A stretch of DNA of 54,631 nt, taken from contig CANSSG010000021.1 in the NCBI GenBank assembly GCA_947649615.1, positions 1 through 54,631 on the forward strand, written 5' to 3'. The notes below the pieces were generated by a model, which did no database searches, had not been told where the DNA came from, and was given only the letters and a program-made list of their open reading frames with translations. The position numbers were made by a program, and so were the translations under genes. Positions 14,974 to 24,651 of this stretch are shown here, piece after piece; the stretch's first letter is position 1, and each line of letters opens with the position of its first letter. Source of the DNA: an uncultured Clostridia bacterium (lineage in GTDB: Bacteria; Bacillota; Clostridia; Oscillospirales; Oscillospiraceae).

Positions 14974-16536
14974 ATGAAAAATATCATTGAAATGCGGGGC
15001 ATAGTCAAACGGTTCGGGAATTTTACAGCGAATGACCATATTGACCTCTTGGTCCGGGAAGGGGAGATACATGCCCTCCTTGGAGAGAACGGCGCGGGAA
15101 AGAGCACGTTGATGAACATTCTCTACGGATTGTACCGCCAGGACGCCGGGGAGATTTACTGCAAGGGGAAGCTGGCACATATCCGGGAGCCGGGAGACGC
15201 CATGGCGCTGAATATCGGCATGGTTCATCAGCACTTCATGCTGGTGCAGCCCTTTACCGTGGCGGAAAATCTAATTCTGGGCAAGGAGCCGGTGCGGGGC
15301 TTGCGCCTGGATATGGCGGCAGCGAAGCGGCGCATCCGGCAGGTTTCCGAGGAGTACCATTTTGAGATTGACCCGGACGCGCGGGCCGCCGACATTTCGG
15401 TGGGGATGCAGCAGCGGGTTGAGATATTGAAAATTCTGCTCATGGGGGCGGAAATCCTGATTTTTGACGAGCCGACCGCCACGCTGACGCCCCAGGAAAT
15501 CCAGGACTTTTTTGAAATCTGCCGGGTGCTTCAGCGCCGGGGACACACCATCATCATCATCACCCACAAGCTCAAGGAAATCAGCCAGATCAGCGACCGG
15601 GTCACTGTGATTCGCAGCGGGAAAAATATCGCGACGGTGGAAACCAGCAAGGTAGACGAGGGCAGGCTGGCGGAGATGATGGTAGGACGCGCTGTGCGTC
15701 TCCGCCCATCCAAGGAGCGGCGGGAGGCCGGAGAAGTGGTGCTGGAAATGCGGGACGTCCACGCCAAAGACCCGCGCGGGCTTCCGGCGCTGCGGGGGCT
15801 GTCCCTGCAAGTCCGGTCCGGGGAGATTGTGGGCATTGCCGGCGTGGAGGGGAACGGCCAGTCGGAGATTGCTATGGTGCTCAAGGGGCTGGCGCCTTTT
15901 TCCAAGGGAGAGGTGCGCTATCAGGGGCGCAGTTACGGAAAGGGCGCAAGCGTCCAGCGGCTCATTGACAGCGGCGTGTCCCACATCCCGGAGGACCGGC
16001 AGAAAAGCGGGCTGGTGCTGGGGATGTCCATCCGGGAGAATATGATTCTTGGCATGGAGGACTGGGCGCGTTTCAAGTGGGGTCCGTTTCAGAAGCAAAA
16101 AGAAATTACGGCGTTTGCAGAGGAAATGCGTACGCGGTACGATATCCGCTGCACCGGCGTGGGCCAGGAGGCGCAGTCCCTTTCAGGCGGAAATCAGCAG
16201 AAGGTGATCCTGGCCCGGGAGATTGCGCGGGACCCGCAATTTATGATCGTATGCCAGCCTACGCGCGGGCTGGACGTGGGCGCGATTGAGTACATCCACG
16301 CGCAAATTCTGGAACAGCGGAAACGAGGGTGCGCGATTCTCCTGATCTCCTATGAACTGGACGAGATTATGGAACTGAGCGACCGGATTTTGACGATTTA
16401 CAACGGTGAAATTACGGCGGAATACCAGGCCGGGCAAGTCACGAGCGAGCAGATTGGGCTTGCGATGGCAGGATTCCGGGCAGCGGAGCGGACTGGGCAG
16501 GACGTGCCAGAGAAGAAAGCGGGGGACGCGGTGTGA
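14974..16536 (+). CDS. ABC transporter ATPase, duplicated type (nucleoside/sugar)
   Basis: 520 residues with two nucleotide-binding halves. The first has LGENGAGKST, a Q-loop in GMVHQHFML and EILIFDEPTA; its signature region is SVGMQQRVEI rather than LSGGQ. The second has IAGVEGNGQSE, a degenerate Walker A, and SLSGGNQQKVILARE with IVCQPTRGLDVGA, the pattern of RbsA/NupO-like ATPases. It powers the BMP-type importer. ATG 14974 follows GGGAGGG. It overlaps the next permease start (GTGA). Confidence 0.9.
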   Translation: MKNIIEMRGIVKRFGNFTANDHIDLLVREGEIHALLGENGAGKSTLMNILYGLYRQDAGEIYCKGKLAHIREPGDAMALNIGMVHQHFMLVQPFTVAENLILGKEPVRGLRLDMAAAKRRIRQVSEEYHFEIDPDARAADISVGMQQRVEILKILLMGAEILIFDEPTATLTPQEIQDFFEICRVLQRRGHTIIIITHKLKEISQISDRVTVIRSGKNIATVETSKVDEGRLAEMMVGRAVRLRPSKERREAGEVVLEMRDVHAKDPRGLPALRGLSLQVRSGEIVGIAGVEGNGQSEIAMVLKGLAPFSKGEVRYQGRSYGKGASVQRLIDSGVSHIPEDRQKSGLVLGMSIRENMILGMEDWARFKWGPFQKQKEITAFAEEMRTRYDIRCTGVGQEAQSLSGGNQQKVILAREIARDPQFMIVCQPTRGLDVGAIEYIHAQILEQRKRGCAILLISYELDEIMELSDRILTIYNGEITAEYQAGQVTSEQIGLAMAGFRAAERTGQDVPEKKAGDAV

Positions 16537-17642
16537 GAAATAAGGGGAAGTTAGTGTTTTTCGACGGGCAGAAGGCCCTTTTCCTGCTGTTGGACCCGGT
16601 TGTGTCTATTTTACTGGCGCTGGCTGCCGGGGCGGTGATGATCTGGGCGCTGGGGATCGACGCCGGGCTGGCATACCGGGCGCTGTGGCAGGGGGCTTTT
16701 GGCGATGCAAACGCACTGGCAAACACGCTTTTGTATGCCGTGCCGCTGATGTTTATGGCTTTCGCCTTTGCAGTAGCCTACCGGGCCGGGGTGTTTAACC
16801 TTGGCGCGGAGGGGCAGATGTATATTGGCGCGGTTCTTGCCGCCTGGGCTGGGTACGCCGTGACAGGGCTGGGACATACGGCGCACATCGTCCTTGTCCT
16901 TCTGGCGGGCGCGGTTGGCGGCGGGCTTTGGGGCGCGGCGCCGGCGGTGCTGAAGGCGAAGCGGGGCGTGAATGAGGTCATTACCTGCATTATGCTCAAT
17001 TATATCGCCATCAATGTGACCAATTATCTGGTCAACACCCGCGGGCCGCTGCGGGGCGGCAGTACGCTCCCGGCAACGCCGGTGATTCAGGATACCGCGC
17101 GGCTGAGCAAGTTGATAGCGGGGACCCGGCTGTCCAGCGGGATTCTGATTGCGGTGTTCTGCGGGATGGCTCTGTATATTTTCATGTGGAAGACCCGGGC
17201 GGGCTACAAGCTGCGGGCGGCGGGGCTGAACGCCCAGGCGGCGGAGTGCGGCGGAATCCCTACTACGCGCTGCGCGGTTACGACTATGATTATTGCCGGC
17301 GCGCTGGCGGGCATGGGGGGCGCCATCGAGATTGCCGGCGTCCACAGCCGGTTCTACGCGGAATTTTCCTCCGGCTACGGTTTTGAAGGCATCGCGGTCA
17401 GTATGCTGGGGGCGAACCATCCCTTTGGGATTCTGCTTTCCGCCGTCCTGTTCGGCGCGCTGAAAAACGGCGCGTCCGCCATGCAGATTCAAGCGGGCGC
17501 CAATGCCGAGCTGGTAAAGGTGCTGCAGGCGTTGGTGATTTTCTTTATCGCCTGCCGGTGGAGCATTGCGAAGCTGCTTGCATACAAATGGGGCGCGGCG
17601 GGCAAGGACGGCGGCGGTGAAGCCAGGGAGGAGGATGGATAA
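16533..17642 (+). CDS. ABC transporter permease 1 (BPD_transp_2 type)
   Basis: 369 residues, about nine membrane helices, with FNLGAEGQMYIGAVLAAW and RGVNEVITCIMLNYIA characteristic of the nucleoside-type permeases (NupP/YufP). The cytoplasmic coupling segment lies around RAAGLNAQAAECGGI. Start GTG 16533 overlaps the ATPase stop. The C-terminal tail is basic and acidic. Confidence 0.88.
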   Translation: MRNKGKLVFFDGQKALFLLLDPVVSILLALAAGAVMIWALGIDAGLAYRALWQGAFGDANALANTLLYAVPLMFMAFAFAVAYRAGVFNLGAEGQMYIGAVLAAWAGYAVTGLGHTAHIVLVLLAGAVGGGLWGAAPAVLKAKRGVNEVITCIMLNYIAINVTNYLVNTRGPLRGGSTLPATPVIQDTARLSKLIAGTRLSSGILIAVFCGMALYIFMWKTRAGYKLRAAGLNAQAAECGGIPTTRCAVTTMIIAGALAGMGGAIEIAGVHSRFYAEFSSGYGFEGIAVSMLGANHPFGILLSAVLFGALKNGASAMQIQAGANAELVKVLQALVIFFIACRWSIAKLLAYKWGAAGKDGGGEAREEDG

Positions 17643-18575
17643 ATGGATGTGTTGACGCAATTGCTGAACGGCAGCATGCTGGCGGCTACCTTCCGCATGG
17701 CAACGCCGTTGATACTGGGTGGAACCGGGGGCGTCTTTTCCGAGCGGGCGGGCATCATGAATCTTGGCATCGAGGGGGAAATGCTCGTAGGCGCCTGCGC
17801 GGCGGCAGTGGTGGGCATAGCCACCGGGAACGCATGGCTGGGCGTATTGGGCGCGCTGCTTTCCGGCGGGCTGATGGGGCTGCTTCACGCCTTCATCTGC
17901 ATCCGGTTCCACGCCAACCAGACGGTGGTGGGGACCGGGGTCAATATCCTTGCCACGGGCATCACGCCTCTGGTGCTGCAAACCTTGTATGACAGCGGGG
18001 CGGCGTCTCCTGCAACGCCGACGCTGGAAGCCTGGTCTGTTCCCTTCCTGCGGGATATACCATTCCTTGGCGCTGTGCTGGGAACCCACAGCCCGCTGAC
18101 CTATCTGGCGCTGCTGCTGGTGCCGGTCTCGTCATTTGTGCTCTTCCGGACGCGGTTCGGCCTGCGGGTCCGGGCGGTGGGGGAGCACCCGAGGGCGGCG
18201 GACACTATGGGCGTCCATGTCTATAGGCATCAGTACATATCGGTGGCGCTGTGCGGGATGCTGGCCGGGCTTGGGGGCGCGTACCTGTCGCTGTGCCAGG
18301 TTTCCATGTTTGTCAAGGGGATGACCAACGGACGCGGCTTTATGGCTATGGCTGCGATGATATTTGGGAAATGGAACCCGTGGGGGGTGCTGCTGGCGGC
18401 GCTGCTGTTTGGCTGCTCAGACGCCCTGCAAATGGTCTTGCAGGCGGGCGGGTCCCAGATTCCTACGGACTTCCTCCTCTGCGCCCCGTATCTTCTGACG
18501 GTGGCGGCGCTGGCCTGCTTTGTTGGCAAGGCGGTCAGCCCCAGGCAGGTTGGGAAGCCCTATATAAAAGATTGA
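17643..18575 (+). CDS. ABC transporter permease 2 (BPD_transp_2 type)
   Basis: 310 residues, eight to nine helices, with FSERAGIMNLGIEGEMLVGA, the hallmark of the second permease in nucleoside-type importers, and VRAVGEHPRAADTMGV as the coupling segment. Starts immediately after the first permease with GAGGAGG upstream. Together with the previous three genes it makes a complete importer. Confidence 0.9.
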   Translation: MDVLTQLLNGSMLAATFRMATPLILGGTGGVFSERAGIMNLGIEGEMLVGACAAAVVGIATGNAWLGVLGALLSGGLMGLLHAFICIRFHANQTVVGTGVNILATGITPLVLQTLYDSGAASPATPTLEAWSVPFLRDIPFLGAVLGTHSPLTYLALLLVPVSSFVLFRTRFGLRVRAVGEHPRAADTMGVHVYRHQYISVALCGMLAGLGGAYLSLCQVSMFVKGMTNGRGFMAMAAMIFGKWNPWGVLLAALLFGCSDALQMVLQAGGSQIPTDFLLCAPYLLTVAALACFVGKAVSPRQVGKPYIKD

Positions 18576-18606
18576 CCAAGCCGTGGGGCGGAAGAAAGGC
18601 GGTAAA

Positions 18607-19971
18607 ATGAAACGGGACTCTATTTTGATTAAAAACGGCGTCATTTTCACCATGAATGCCAAAAAAGAGATTTTTCAAGGGGACATCTTGATTGAAAACG
18701 GCGTGATTACGGAAATCGGGACGACGCGGGGCTGCGCCGCCCATGTAGTGGACGCTGCGGGCAAGCTGGTGCTTCCCGGTTTCATCCAGACCCATGTACA
18801 CTTATGCCAGGCGTTGTTCCGGGGGCTGGCGGACGATGTGGATGTGGTGGATTGGCTTCGCGGCCGGATTTGGCCGCTGGAGTCCGCCCATGACGGCGCA
18901 TCCATCCACGCGTCCGCGCGGCTGGCGGCGGCGGAAATGCTTGCGGGCGGCACGACGGCGGCGCTGACGATGGAAACCGCCCTCCATACAGATGCGGTTT
19001 TCCAAGCGGTTGAGGAAACGGGGCTGCGGGTATTTACGGGAAACGCCATGATGGATGTGGTGGAACCGGGTACGGAAATGCGGGCGCTGGATACGGAAGC
19101 CAGCTTTCGGGAGACCCGGCGGCTGTTTGACTGCTGGCATGGAAAGGACCAGGGGCGGATTCGCTTCGCGGTCATGCCGAGAGGAGCGCGGAACTGCTCT
19201 GGTGAATTGGTGGAGCGTTCCCGGCGGTTCGCCCTGGACAACGGGCTGCTCATGCACACCCATGTTTCCGAAAACGGCCCGCTCTCCCGACGCTTGAAGC
19301 AGGAGACGGGGCTGACGGATATGGAATTGCTGGAACGGCAGCAGGCCGCTGCGGAGCGCCTGGTGATCGCCCACGGGGTATGGCTGAGTGAGGGAGATAT
19401 GGAGATCGTCCGCCGCCGGGGCGTAAAAATCGCCCACTGCCCTTCGGCGAATCTGAAATTGGCTTCCGGCTTCGCCAAAATCCCGGAGCTGCTGGAACGC
19501 GGCGTTACGGTTGGCCTTGGGGCCGACGGTGCGCCCTGCAACAATAATATGGATATGCTGACGGAGGTGCGGCTGGCCGCTTTGATCCATAAGCCCCGCT
19601 GCGGCCCCACCGCCCTGCCCGCCTATCGGATGCTGGAGATGGCGACCATCGAGGGGGCGCGGTGCCTGGGGATTGAGAAGGAAACCGGCAGCCTGGAGGT
19701 GGGAAAGCGGGGAGACGTCATCCTCCTGCGGCATGACGGCCTCCATTGCAGCCCCATGGCGGGGGCGCCGCTGTCCTCAAAAATTGTGTACAGTCTCAAG
19801 GGGACGGACGTAGATACGACCATAGTGGATGGGCGGATTCTCTATCAGGACCGGCGGTTCACTGCGCTGGACGAGAAGAAAATCAAAGAAGAAAGCAGCC
19901 GGCAGCTTGAAAATGTGCTCAAGCGCACGGCCTTCGGGGAGGACCTGCTGCGGGCAGGGACGCTGCAATAA
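18607..19971 (+). CDS. Amidohydrolase 2, 5'-deoxyadenosine/8-oxoguanine-deaminase-like
   Basis: 454 residues. Metal-site motifs: QTHVHLCQALFRG, LMHTHVSEN, VIAHGVWLSE and GLGADGAPCNNN. The THVHLCQ...FRGLADD pattern recalls 5'-deoxyadenosine and related purine deaminases; a guanine-type deaminase is possible. It is co-transcribed with the importer above, so imported material is probably deaminated. ATG 18607 has AAAGGCGG upstream; a GTG at 18583 is in frame but lacks a site. Confidence 0.82.
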   Translation: MKRDSILIKNGVIFTMNAKKEIFQGDILIENGVITEIGTTRGCAAHVVDAAGKLVLPGFIQTHVHLCQALFRGLADDVDVVDWLRGRIWPLESAHDGASIHASARLAAAEMLAGGTTAALTMETALHTDAVFQAVEETGLRVFTGNAMMDVVEPGTEMRALDTEASFRETRRLFDCWHGKDQGRIRFAVMPRGARNCSGELVERSRRFALDNGLLMHTHVSENGPLSRRLKQETGLTDMELLERQQAAAERLVIAHGVWLSEGDMEIVRRRGVKIAHCPSANLKLASGFAKIPELLERGVTVGLGADGAPCNNNMDMLTEVRLAALIHKPRCGPTALPAYRMLEMATIEGARCLGIEKETGSLEVGKRGDVILLRHDGLHCSPMAGAPLSSKIVYSLKGTDVDTTIVDGRILYQDRRFTALDEKKIKEESSRQLENVLKRTAFGEDLLRAGTLQ

Positions 19972-19987
19972 ACAGGAGGGACGAGAT

Positions 19988-20749
19988 ATGCGTCTTGCTG
20001 GTAAAACGGCAATTATTACGGGGGGTGCGTCCGGCATGGGGTGCGCTGCGGTGATGGAATTTCTGCGGCAGGGAGCGAAGGTGGCTTTTGCCGACATAAA
20101 CGCCCAGGCGGTCGGGGAGACGCTGCGGGAAGCCCGGGAAATTTCACCGGAGATTTTGGGGATTTCCGCCGACCTGACGGAAGAAGCCGCCTGCAAGCGG
20201 GTGGTGGAGCAGACGGCGGCGCATTTCGGCGGCGTGGATGTGCTGTTTAACAATCTGGGGATCAATTTGTCTGCGGAGGTCTGCGAGACTTCCGTCGAAC
20301 AGTGGGATAAAGTATTCGCGGTGAATGTGCGCGCCATGTTTCTCATGTGCAAGTATACGCTCCCGCTGATGATGGCCCAGAAACGGGGAGCGGTCATCAA
20401 CACTGCTTCCGCCGGGGGTGCGGCGGCGCTGAAGGGGCTTGCGGCCTACAGCGCGTCCAAGGGGGCTGTGATTTCCCTTACCAGGAGCATCGCGGTGGAC
20501 TATGCCCCCTATAATATCCGGGCAAACTACCTGATTCCGGGGGTTATTCTGACAAAAATGACCCAGATGGTCATTGACGCCCAGGAGGAGCCGGAAGCCT
20601 ATGCGGAAAGCATGCGGACCAACAATCTGCTCCACCGCTTTGGCCAGGAGCAGGAGATTGCCATGGCGGCGGTATACCTGGCGTCGGATGAGACGGGGTT
20701 CATGACCGGCGCGAGCCTGGTGGCGGACGGCGGATATCTGGCGCAGTAA
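19988..20749 (+). CDS. Short-chain dehydrogenase 1
   Basis: 253 residues, classical SDR: TGGASGMG (NAD(P) loop), NNLGIN in place of the usual NNAG, active-site Ser in NTASAGG and YSASKGA (Tyr-X3-Lys). The acidic residue in FADIN after strand 2 suggests NAD rather than NADP. Nearly parallel in sequence to the next gene, so they are paralogues from a tandem duplication. Probably oxidises a hydroxyl on a sugar or sugar acid. Start fits AGGAGGGACGAG upstream. Confidence 0.88.
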   Translation: MRLAGKTAIITGGASGMGCAAVMEFLRQGAKVAFADINAQAVGETLREAREISPEILGISADLTEEAACKRVVEQTAAHFGGVDVLFNNLGINLSAEVCETSVEQWDKVFAVNVRAMFLMCKYTLPLMMAQKRGAVINTASAGGAAALKGLAAYSASKGAVISLTRSIAVDYAPYNIRANYLIPGVILTKMTQMVIDAQEEPEAYAESMRTNNLLHRFGQEQEIAMAAVYLASDETGFMTGASLVADGGYLAQ

Positions 20750-20790
20750 GCAGGGGCCGTTCAGAGGACATAAAGAAAGGGAAATTGGTT

Positions 20791-21558
20791 ATGGGCAGAC
20801 GGTTAGAAGGGAAAACGGCGATTATCACAGGCGGCGGCGCCGGCATGGGCCGGGCATCGGTCCTCCGCTTTTTGGAAGAGGGGGCGAATGTGGTGATTGC
20901 GGAAATCAATGGGCATGTCCTGCGCGCCGCCGTGGAGGAAGCGGAGAAGATCAGCCCCCGCGTTACCGGCGTACAAACGGATGTTACCAAAGAATCGGAT
21001 GCAAAGCGCGTGGTAGACCGGGCGGTGGAGACCTTTGGCACGGTGGACGTGCTGTTCAACAATGCAGGGCTGAACCACGCGGGCCTGCTGCATGAAACCA
21101 CGCTGGAAGATTGGGAGCGCGTGTTTGACGTGAATATCAAGGGCATGTTCCTGATGTGCCGCCAGGTGCTTCCGGTGATGATGGCGCAAAACCACGGCTC
21201 CATCATCAACACCGCGTCCCCGGGGGCGCTGGTCGGGCTGCGGGGGATTTCCGCCTACTGCGCGTCTAAGGGGGCGGTTCCCGCGCTGACGCGGAGCATC
21301 GCGATTGATTACGCCCCCTATAACATTCGCGCCAATTATATCTGTCCCGGGGTGATCCTGACGGAGATGACGGAGAAAATTATTCAGTCCAAACCAAATC
21401 CGGAGGAGTACCGGGAGTGGTACCGCACGGCCAGGCCCCTGGGCCGCTTTGGGGAACCGGTGGAAATCGCCAACGCGGCGGTATTCCTGGCATCGGATGA
21501 GACGGCGTTTATGACGGGGGCTTCCATTGTGGCGGATGGCGGCTTCACCGAACAGTGA
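20791..21558 (+). CDS. Short-chain dehydrogenase 2 (paralogue of the preceding gene)
   Basis: 255 residues: TGGGAGMG, NNAGLN, NTASPGA, YCASKGA, and the ending DETAFMTGASIVADGG almost identical to the upstream paralogue. Shared blocks such as IDYAPYNIRANY make the duplication clear. Cofactor loop residue IAEIN suggests NAD. ATG 20791 is preferred over the TTG at 20785 on codon and spacing grounds (AAAGGG upstream). The next start follows within about 12 bp of the stop. Confidence 0.88.
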   Translation: MGRRLEGKTAIITGGGAGMGRASVLRFLEEGANVVIAEINGHVLRAAVEEAEKISPRVTGVQTDVTKESDAKRVVDRAVETFGTVDVLFNNAGLNHAGLLHETTLEDWERVFDVNIKGMFLMCRQVLPVMMAQNHGSIINTASPGALVGLRGISAYCASKGAVPALTRSIAIDYAPYNIRANYICPGVILTEMTEKIIQSKPNPEEYREWYRTARPLGRFGEPVEIANAAVFLASDETAFMTGASIVADGGFTEQ

Positions 21559-21569
21559 GGGCGGGGATG

Positions 21570-22508
21570 ATGAAAATATACATGCCCGCCGAGTTCCCAG
21601 AGCCTTTGATGACGGGCTGGGACGATGGCATTGTGCTGGATGTGGACCGCAGCGGCCGCCCGGTCTCCCGGGAGGCGATGAAGGCGCATCTGGCGGACGC
21701 CGCAGCGGTGGTTATCAACCTGGACGATGTTTTTGACCGCGAGATGATGGATGCCGCCCCGAAGCTGAAGGCCATCGCACTGTTTGCCGGCAGCACATAT
21801 AACATTGATACAGCGTACGCAGAGAAAAAGGGAATTGAAGTCTGCACTGCCATGGGGGAAATCTATGAGAATACGGCGGATCTCACCTTTGCCCTGCTGA
21901 TGGCTACGGCGCGGCGGATTCCGGAAGCCGACCGCTATGTCCGTGAGGGCCGGTATGGCCGCTGGGAGCCTGCGGGGCTGCTGGGCGGAGATATTTACGG
22001 CAAGACTTTGGGCATCCTGGGCCTTGGCCGGATCGGCAGCGCCGTCGCCCGCCGCGGGCGGGGATTTGGGATGCGTGTATTATACACGGCCCTCCATGGC
22101 CCTAAGCCGGAAGCGGAGAGGGAATTAGGCTGCCAATTTGTCTCCAAGGATGAATTGCTGCGGCAGTCGGACTTCCTCTGCCTGCACTGCAAGCTGTCGA
22201 AGGAAACGGAGCATATTATTGGGCGCAGCGAGCTTTTGCAGATGAAGCCGGGCGCGTATCTCATCAACACAGGCCGGGGGCGTCTGGTGGATGAACCGGC
22301 GCTGGCCTGGGCGCTGCGGGAGCGTGTGATTGCGGGGGCTGCGCTGGACGTCTTTGAGGAGGAGCCGAAGGTTCTGCCGGAGCTGCTGGAATTGGACAAC
22401 ATTGTGCTGACGCCCCATTTGGGCGCGTCAACGCTGGACAACCGGCTGGGCATGGCGCGGGATTTGGCGGAGCGGCTGCGGGCCGTCCTGGGCCGGTGCA
22501 GCCAGTGA
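21570..22508 (+). CDS. D-2-hydroxyacid dehydrogenase (SerA/glyoxylate-reductase-like)
   Basis: 312 residues. Rossmann loop GILGLGRIGSAVAR, catalytic Arg in INTGRGRLVDE, and the Glu/His pair in VFEEEP and LTPHLGAST. It reduces a 2-keto acid or oxidises a D-2-hydroxy acid with NAD(H). No ACT or other regulatory domain, so it is not a standard serine-pathway enzyme. Sits among SDR genes, suggesting work on keto-acid products of sugar or heterocycle breakdown. Start chosen at ATG 21570 with GAGG 9 bp upstream; ATG 21567 and GTG 21555 are in frame. Confidence 0.83.
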   Translation: MKIYMPAEFPEPLMTGWDDGIVLDVDRSGRPVSREAMKAHLADAAAVVINLDDVFDREMMDAAPKLKAIALFAGSTYNIDTAYAEKKGIEVCTAMGEIYENTADLTFALLMATARRIPEADRYVREGRYGRWEPAGLLGGDIYGKTLGILGLGRIGSAVARRGRGFGMRVLYTALHGPKPEAERELGCQFVSKDELLRQSDFLCLHCKLSKETEHIIGRSELLQMKPGAYLINTGRGRLVDEPALAWALRERVIAGAALDVFEEEPKVLPELLELDNIVLTPHLGASTLDNRLGMARDLAERLRAVLGRCSQ

Positions 22509-22528
22509 AAAAGTAAGGAGGGTGTGCA

Positions 22529-23299
22529 ATGCAGGGCATTTTTGATTTGAACGGGCAGCGGGCCGTTGTGACAGGCGGCTCCCGGGGCCTGGGGTATGGC
22601 ATGGCGGAAGCGTTTCTGGAGGAAGGCGCGTCCGTCGTAATCATGGGTTCGTCGGCAAGGACGGATGAGGCGGCGGCCGGATTCCGGGAAAGGGGGCTTC
22701 GCTGCCACGCGGTCCGCGCCGACCTCTCCCGGCGGGAAGAGCGGGAAGCCGCCTTCCACAACGCGGTGGGCCTGCTGGGCGGGCTGGACATCATGGTCAA
22801 CGCGGCGGGAATCCAGCGGCGCTATCCCTGCGAGGAATTTCCGCAGGAGGAGTGGGACCGGGTGCTGGAGGTCAATCTCACCGCCCCGTTCCACCTCAGC
22901 CAGATGGCGGTGCGGGAATTTTTGAAGAAAGAATTGCCTTACGGGAAAATTATTAATGTTGCATCCCTGATGTCCTTTTTCGGCGGATTTACGATTCCTG
23001 CCTATGCCGCTTCCAAGGGCGGCGTGGTGCAGTTCAGCAAGGGGATGTGCAACGAATTGGCGGGGCGGGGGATCAATATAAACTGCATTGCGCCGGGATA
23101 TATGGACACTGAATTAAATACGGCATTGACGGCAGACCCCAGGAATCCGCGCTATCAGTCCATCACCGCGCGGATTCCCGCGCACCGCTGGGGCGGGCCG
23201 GAGGATATGAAGGGCATTGCCATCTTTCTGGCGTCTCATGCGTCGGACTATGTGAACGGCGCGGTCATACCGGTGGATGGCGGATACCTGGTCTGTTAG
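22529..23299 (+). CDS. KduD/DhuD-like 2-deoxy-keto-gluconate dehydrogenase (SDR)
   Basis: 256 residues: TGGSRGLG, VNAAGIQRRY, ASLMSFFGGFTIPAYAASKG and APGYMDT, all close to KduD (which has AGIIRR, ASMLSFQGG and APGYMAT), ending DYVNGAVIPVDGGYL. KduD-type enzymes reduce 2,5-diketo-3-deoxygluconate to 2-keto-3-deoxygluconate. Its product would feed KDG kinase and KDPG aldolase at 10-11.7 kb. Last gene before a new promoter. Distinct from the two SDRs upstream. Confidence 0.78.
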   Translation: MQGIFDLNGQRAVVTGGSRGLGYGMAEAFLEEGASVVIMGSSARTDEAAAGFRERGLRCHAVRADLSRREEREAAFHNAVGLLGGLDIMVNAAGIQRRYPCEEFPQEEWDRVLEVNLTAPFHLSQMAVREFLKKELPYGKIINVASLMSFFGGFTIPAYAASKGGVVQFSKGMCNELAGRGININCIAPGYMDTELNTALTADPRNPRYQSITARIPAHRWGGPEDMKGIAIFLASHASDYVNGAVIPVDGGYLVC

Positions 23300-23349
23300 C
23301 GGGGTATACAAAATTGATGGTCAACTTATGATTTAATTATGGTTATTTG

Positions 23350-23378
23350 TTGACAAGTAATTGCGCATATGATATGAT
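23350..23378 (+). promoter_or_regulatory. Strong promoter of the hydantoinase/ECF run
   Basis: TTGACA (23350-23355), 17-bp spacer, TATGAT (23373-23378). The 70-nt leader contains a small hairpin (GTTCCC / GGGGAC). Marks a new transcription unit after the KduD-like gene. Confidence 0.8.
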
Positions 23379-23448
23379 GCTATTGTGCGTTCCCAAACAA
23401 ACCTGGGGACGTGAGAGAAAACGATATGCGGGAAAGGAGTACGTTGGG

Positions 23449-24633
23449 ATGCTGAATACGGAGAGAAAGGATGCTGCGGTCAATCTGGCTGCGGCGCTGA
23501 TCTCACAACAGAGTTATTCCGGACAGGAAGAAGGCGCGGCCAAGGAGCTGGAGCGGTATATGCGGGAAAACGGCTTCGACGAGGTGGTGGCGGACCGGTA
23601 TGGAAACGTGATAGGAAAAATCACCGGGAAACGGCCCGGACCCAGGGTCCTTTTTGACGGACACATCGACACCGTGCCTGTGGCAAACCGCGCCGCTTGG
23701 GACCATGAGCCGTTCGAGCCTGAGATAGCGGATGGAAAGCTGTATGGCCGGGGCGCTTCCGATATGAAGGGCGCTGTTGCCGCTTTTACTGCGGCGGCCG
23801 GCTTCTTCGCCGCCGACCGGAATAAGGATTTTGCGGGAGAACTTTTTGTGGCCGGCGTGGTGCATGAGGAGTGTTTTGAGGGCGTGGCGGCGCGCAGCGT
23901 CAGCGAACTGGTGAAGCCGGACTATGTGGTTATCGGCGAGGCGTCCCAGTGCAACCTTAAAACCGGACAGCGGGGCAGGGCGGAAATCGTAGTGGAGACC
24001 TTTGGCGTCCCGGCCCACTCCGCCAACCCGCAGAAGGGCGTAAACGCCGTGTACGGCATGTGCAAAATCGTGGATGCCATCCGTGCGTTGGAGCCGCCGG
24101 AGCATCCGGTGCTGGGCAAGGGGATTTTGGAGCTGACAGATATCAAATCCACGCCGTATCCCGGCGCTTCCGTGGTTCCGTCCTACTGCCGCGCGACCTA
24201 TGACCGCCGGCTTCTGGTGGGGGAGACCAAAGAGAGCGTCTTGCAGCCCTTGCAGCAGTTGGTGGACAGGCTGTCGGCGGAGGAACCGTCCATCAAGGCG
24301 CGGGTATCCTACGCCGAGGGCGAGGAATTATGCTACACCGGCGTCAGGATTCAGGGCGAGCGGTTTTTCCCCGGCTGGCTCTACAGCGAAAAGGAAGCGT
24401 TTGTCCAAGCCATTCTGACAGAACTCCATGCCATCGGCCAGGAACCGGAGGTTACGCAGTACAGCTTTTGCACCAACGGCAGCCATTATGCCGGGGAAGC
24501 GGGTATCAAGACCATAGGCTTAGGGCCATCCCGTGAGGACTTGGCCCACACAGACGACGAGTATATCGAACTGGAGCAGCTAATTAAGGCCTGCGAGGGT
24601 TATTACGCGGTGATGAAGGCGCTTCTCCGGTAG
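23449..24633 (+). CDS. M20 metallo-amidohydrolase, YgeY-like
   Basis: 394 residues. Metal ligands and base of the M20 family: FDGHIDTVP, YGRGASDMKG, VVHEECFEG, GEAS and LAHTDDEY. The late block CYTGVRIQGERFFPGWLYSE followed by SFCTNGSHYAGEAGI resembles YgeY of the E. coli purine/selenium-linked cluster. M20 enzymes hydrolyse amide or N-carbamoyl bonds; placed directly before a dihydropyrimidinase, it may cleave the ring-opened carbamoyl product. ATG 23449 has AAAGGAG 9 bp upstream. Confidence 0.85.
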   Translation: MLNTERKDAAVNLAAALISQQSYSGQEEGAAKELERYMRENGFDEVVADRYGNVIGKITGKRPGPRVLFDGHIDTVPVANRAAWDHEPFEPEIADGKLYGRGASDMKGAVAAFTAAAGFFAADRNKDFAGELFVAGVVHEECFEGVAARSVSELVKPDYVVIGEASQCNLKTGQRGRAEIVVETFGVPAHSANPQKGVNAVYGMCKIVDAIRALEPPEHPVLGKGILELTDIKSTPYPGASVVPSYCRATYDRRLLVGETKESVLQPLQQLVDRLSAEEPSIKARVSYAEGEELCYTGVRIQGERFFPGWLYSEKEAFVQAILTELHAIGQEPEVTQYSFCTNGSHYAGEAGIKTIGLGPSREDLAHTDDEYIELEQLIKACEGYYAVMKALLR

Positions 24634-24651
24634 TAAAAGGGAGGAGAGCGA

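Noticed and set aside
16611-18089. A 492-codon minus-strand frame across the ABC permease genes.
   Set aside because: Antisense shadow of two clear membrane permeases; the composition is Pro/Arg/Gln/His rich, without motifs.
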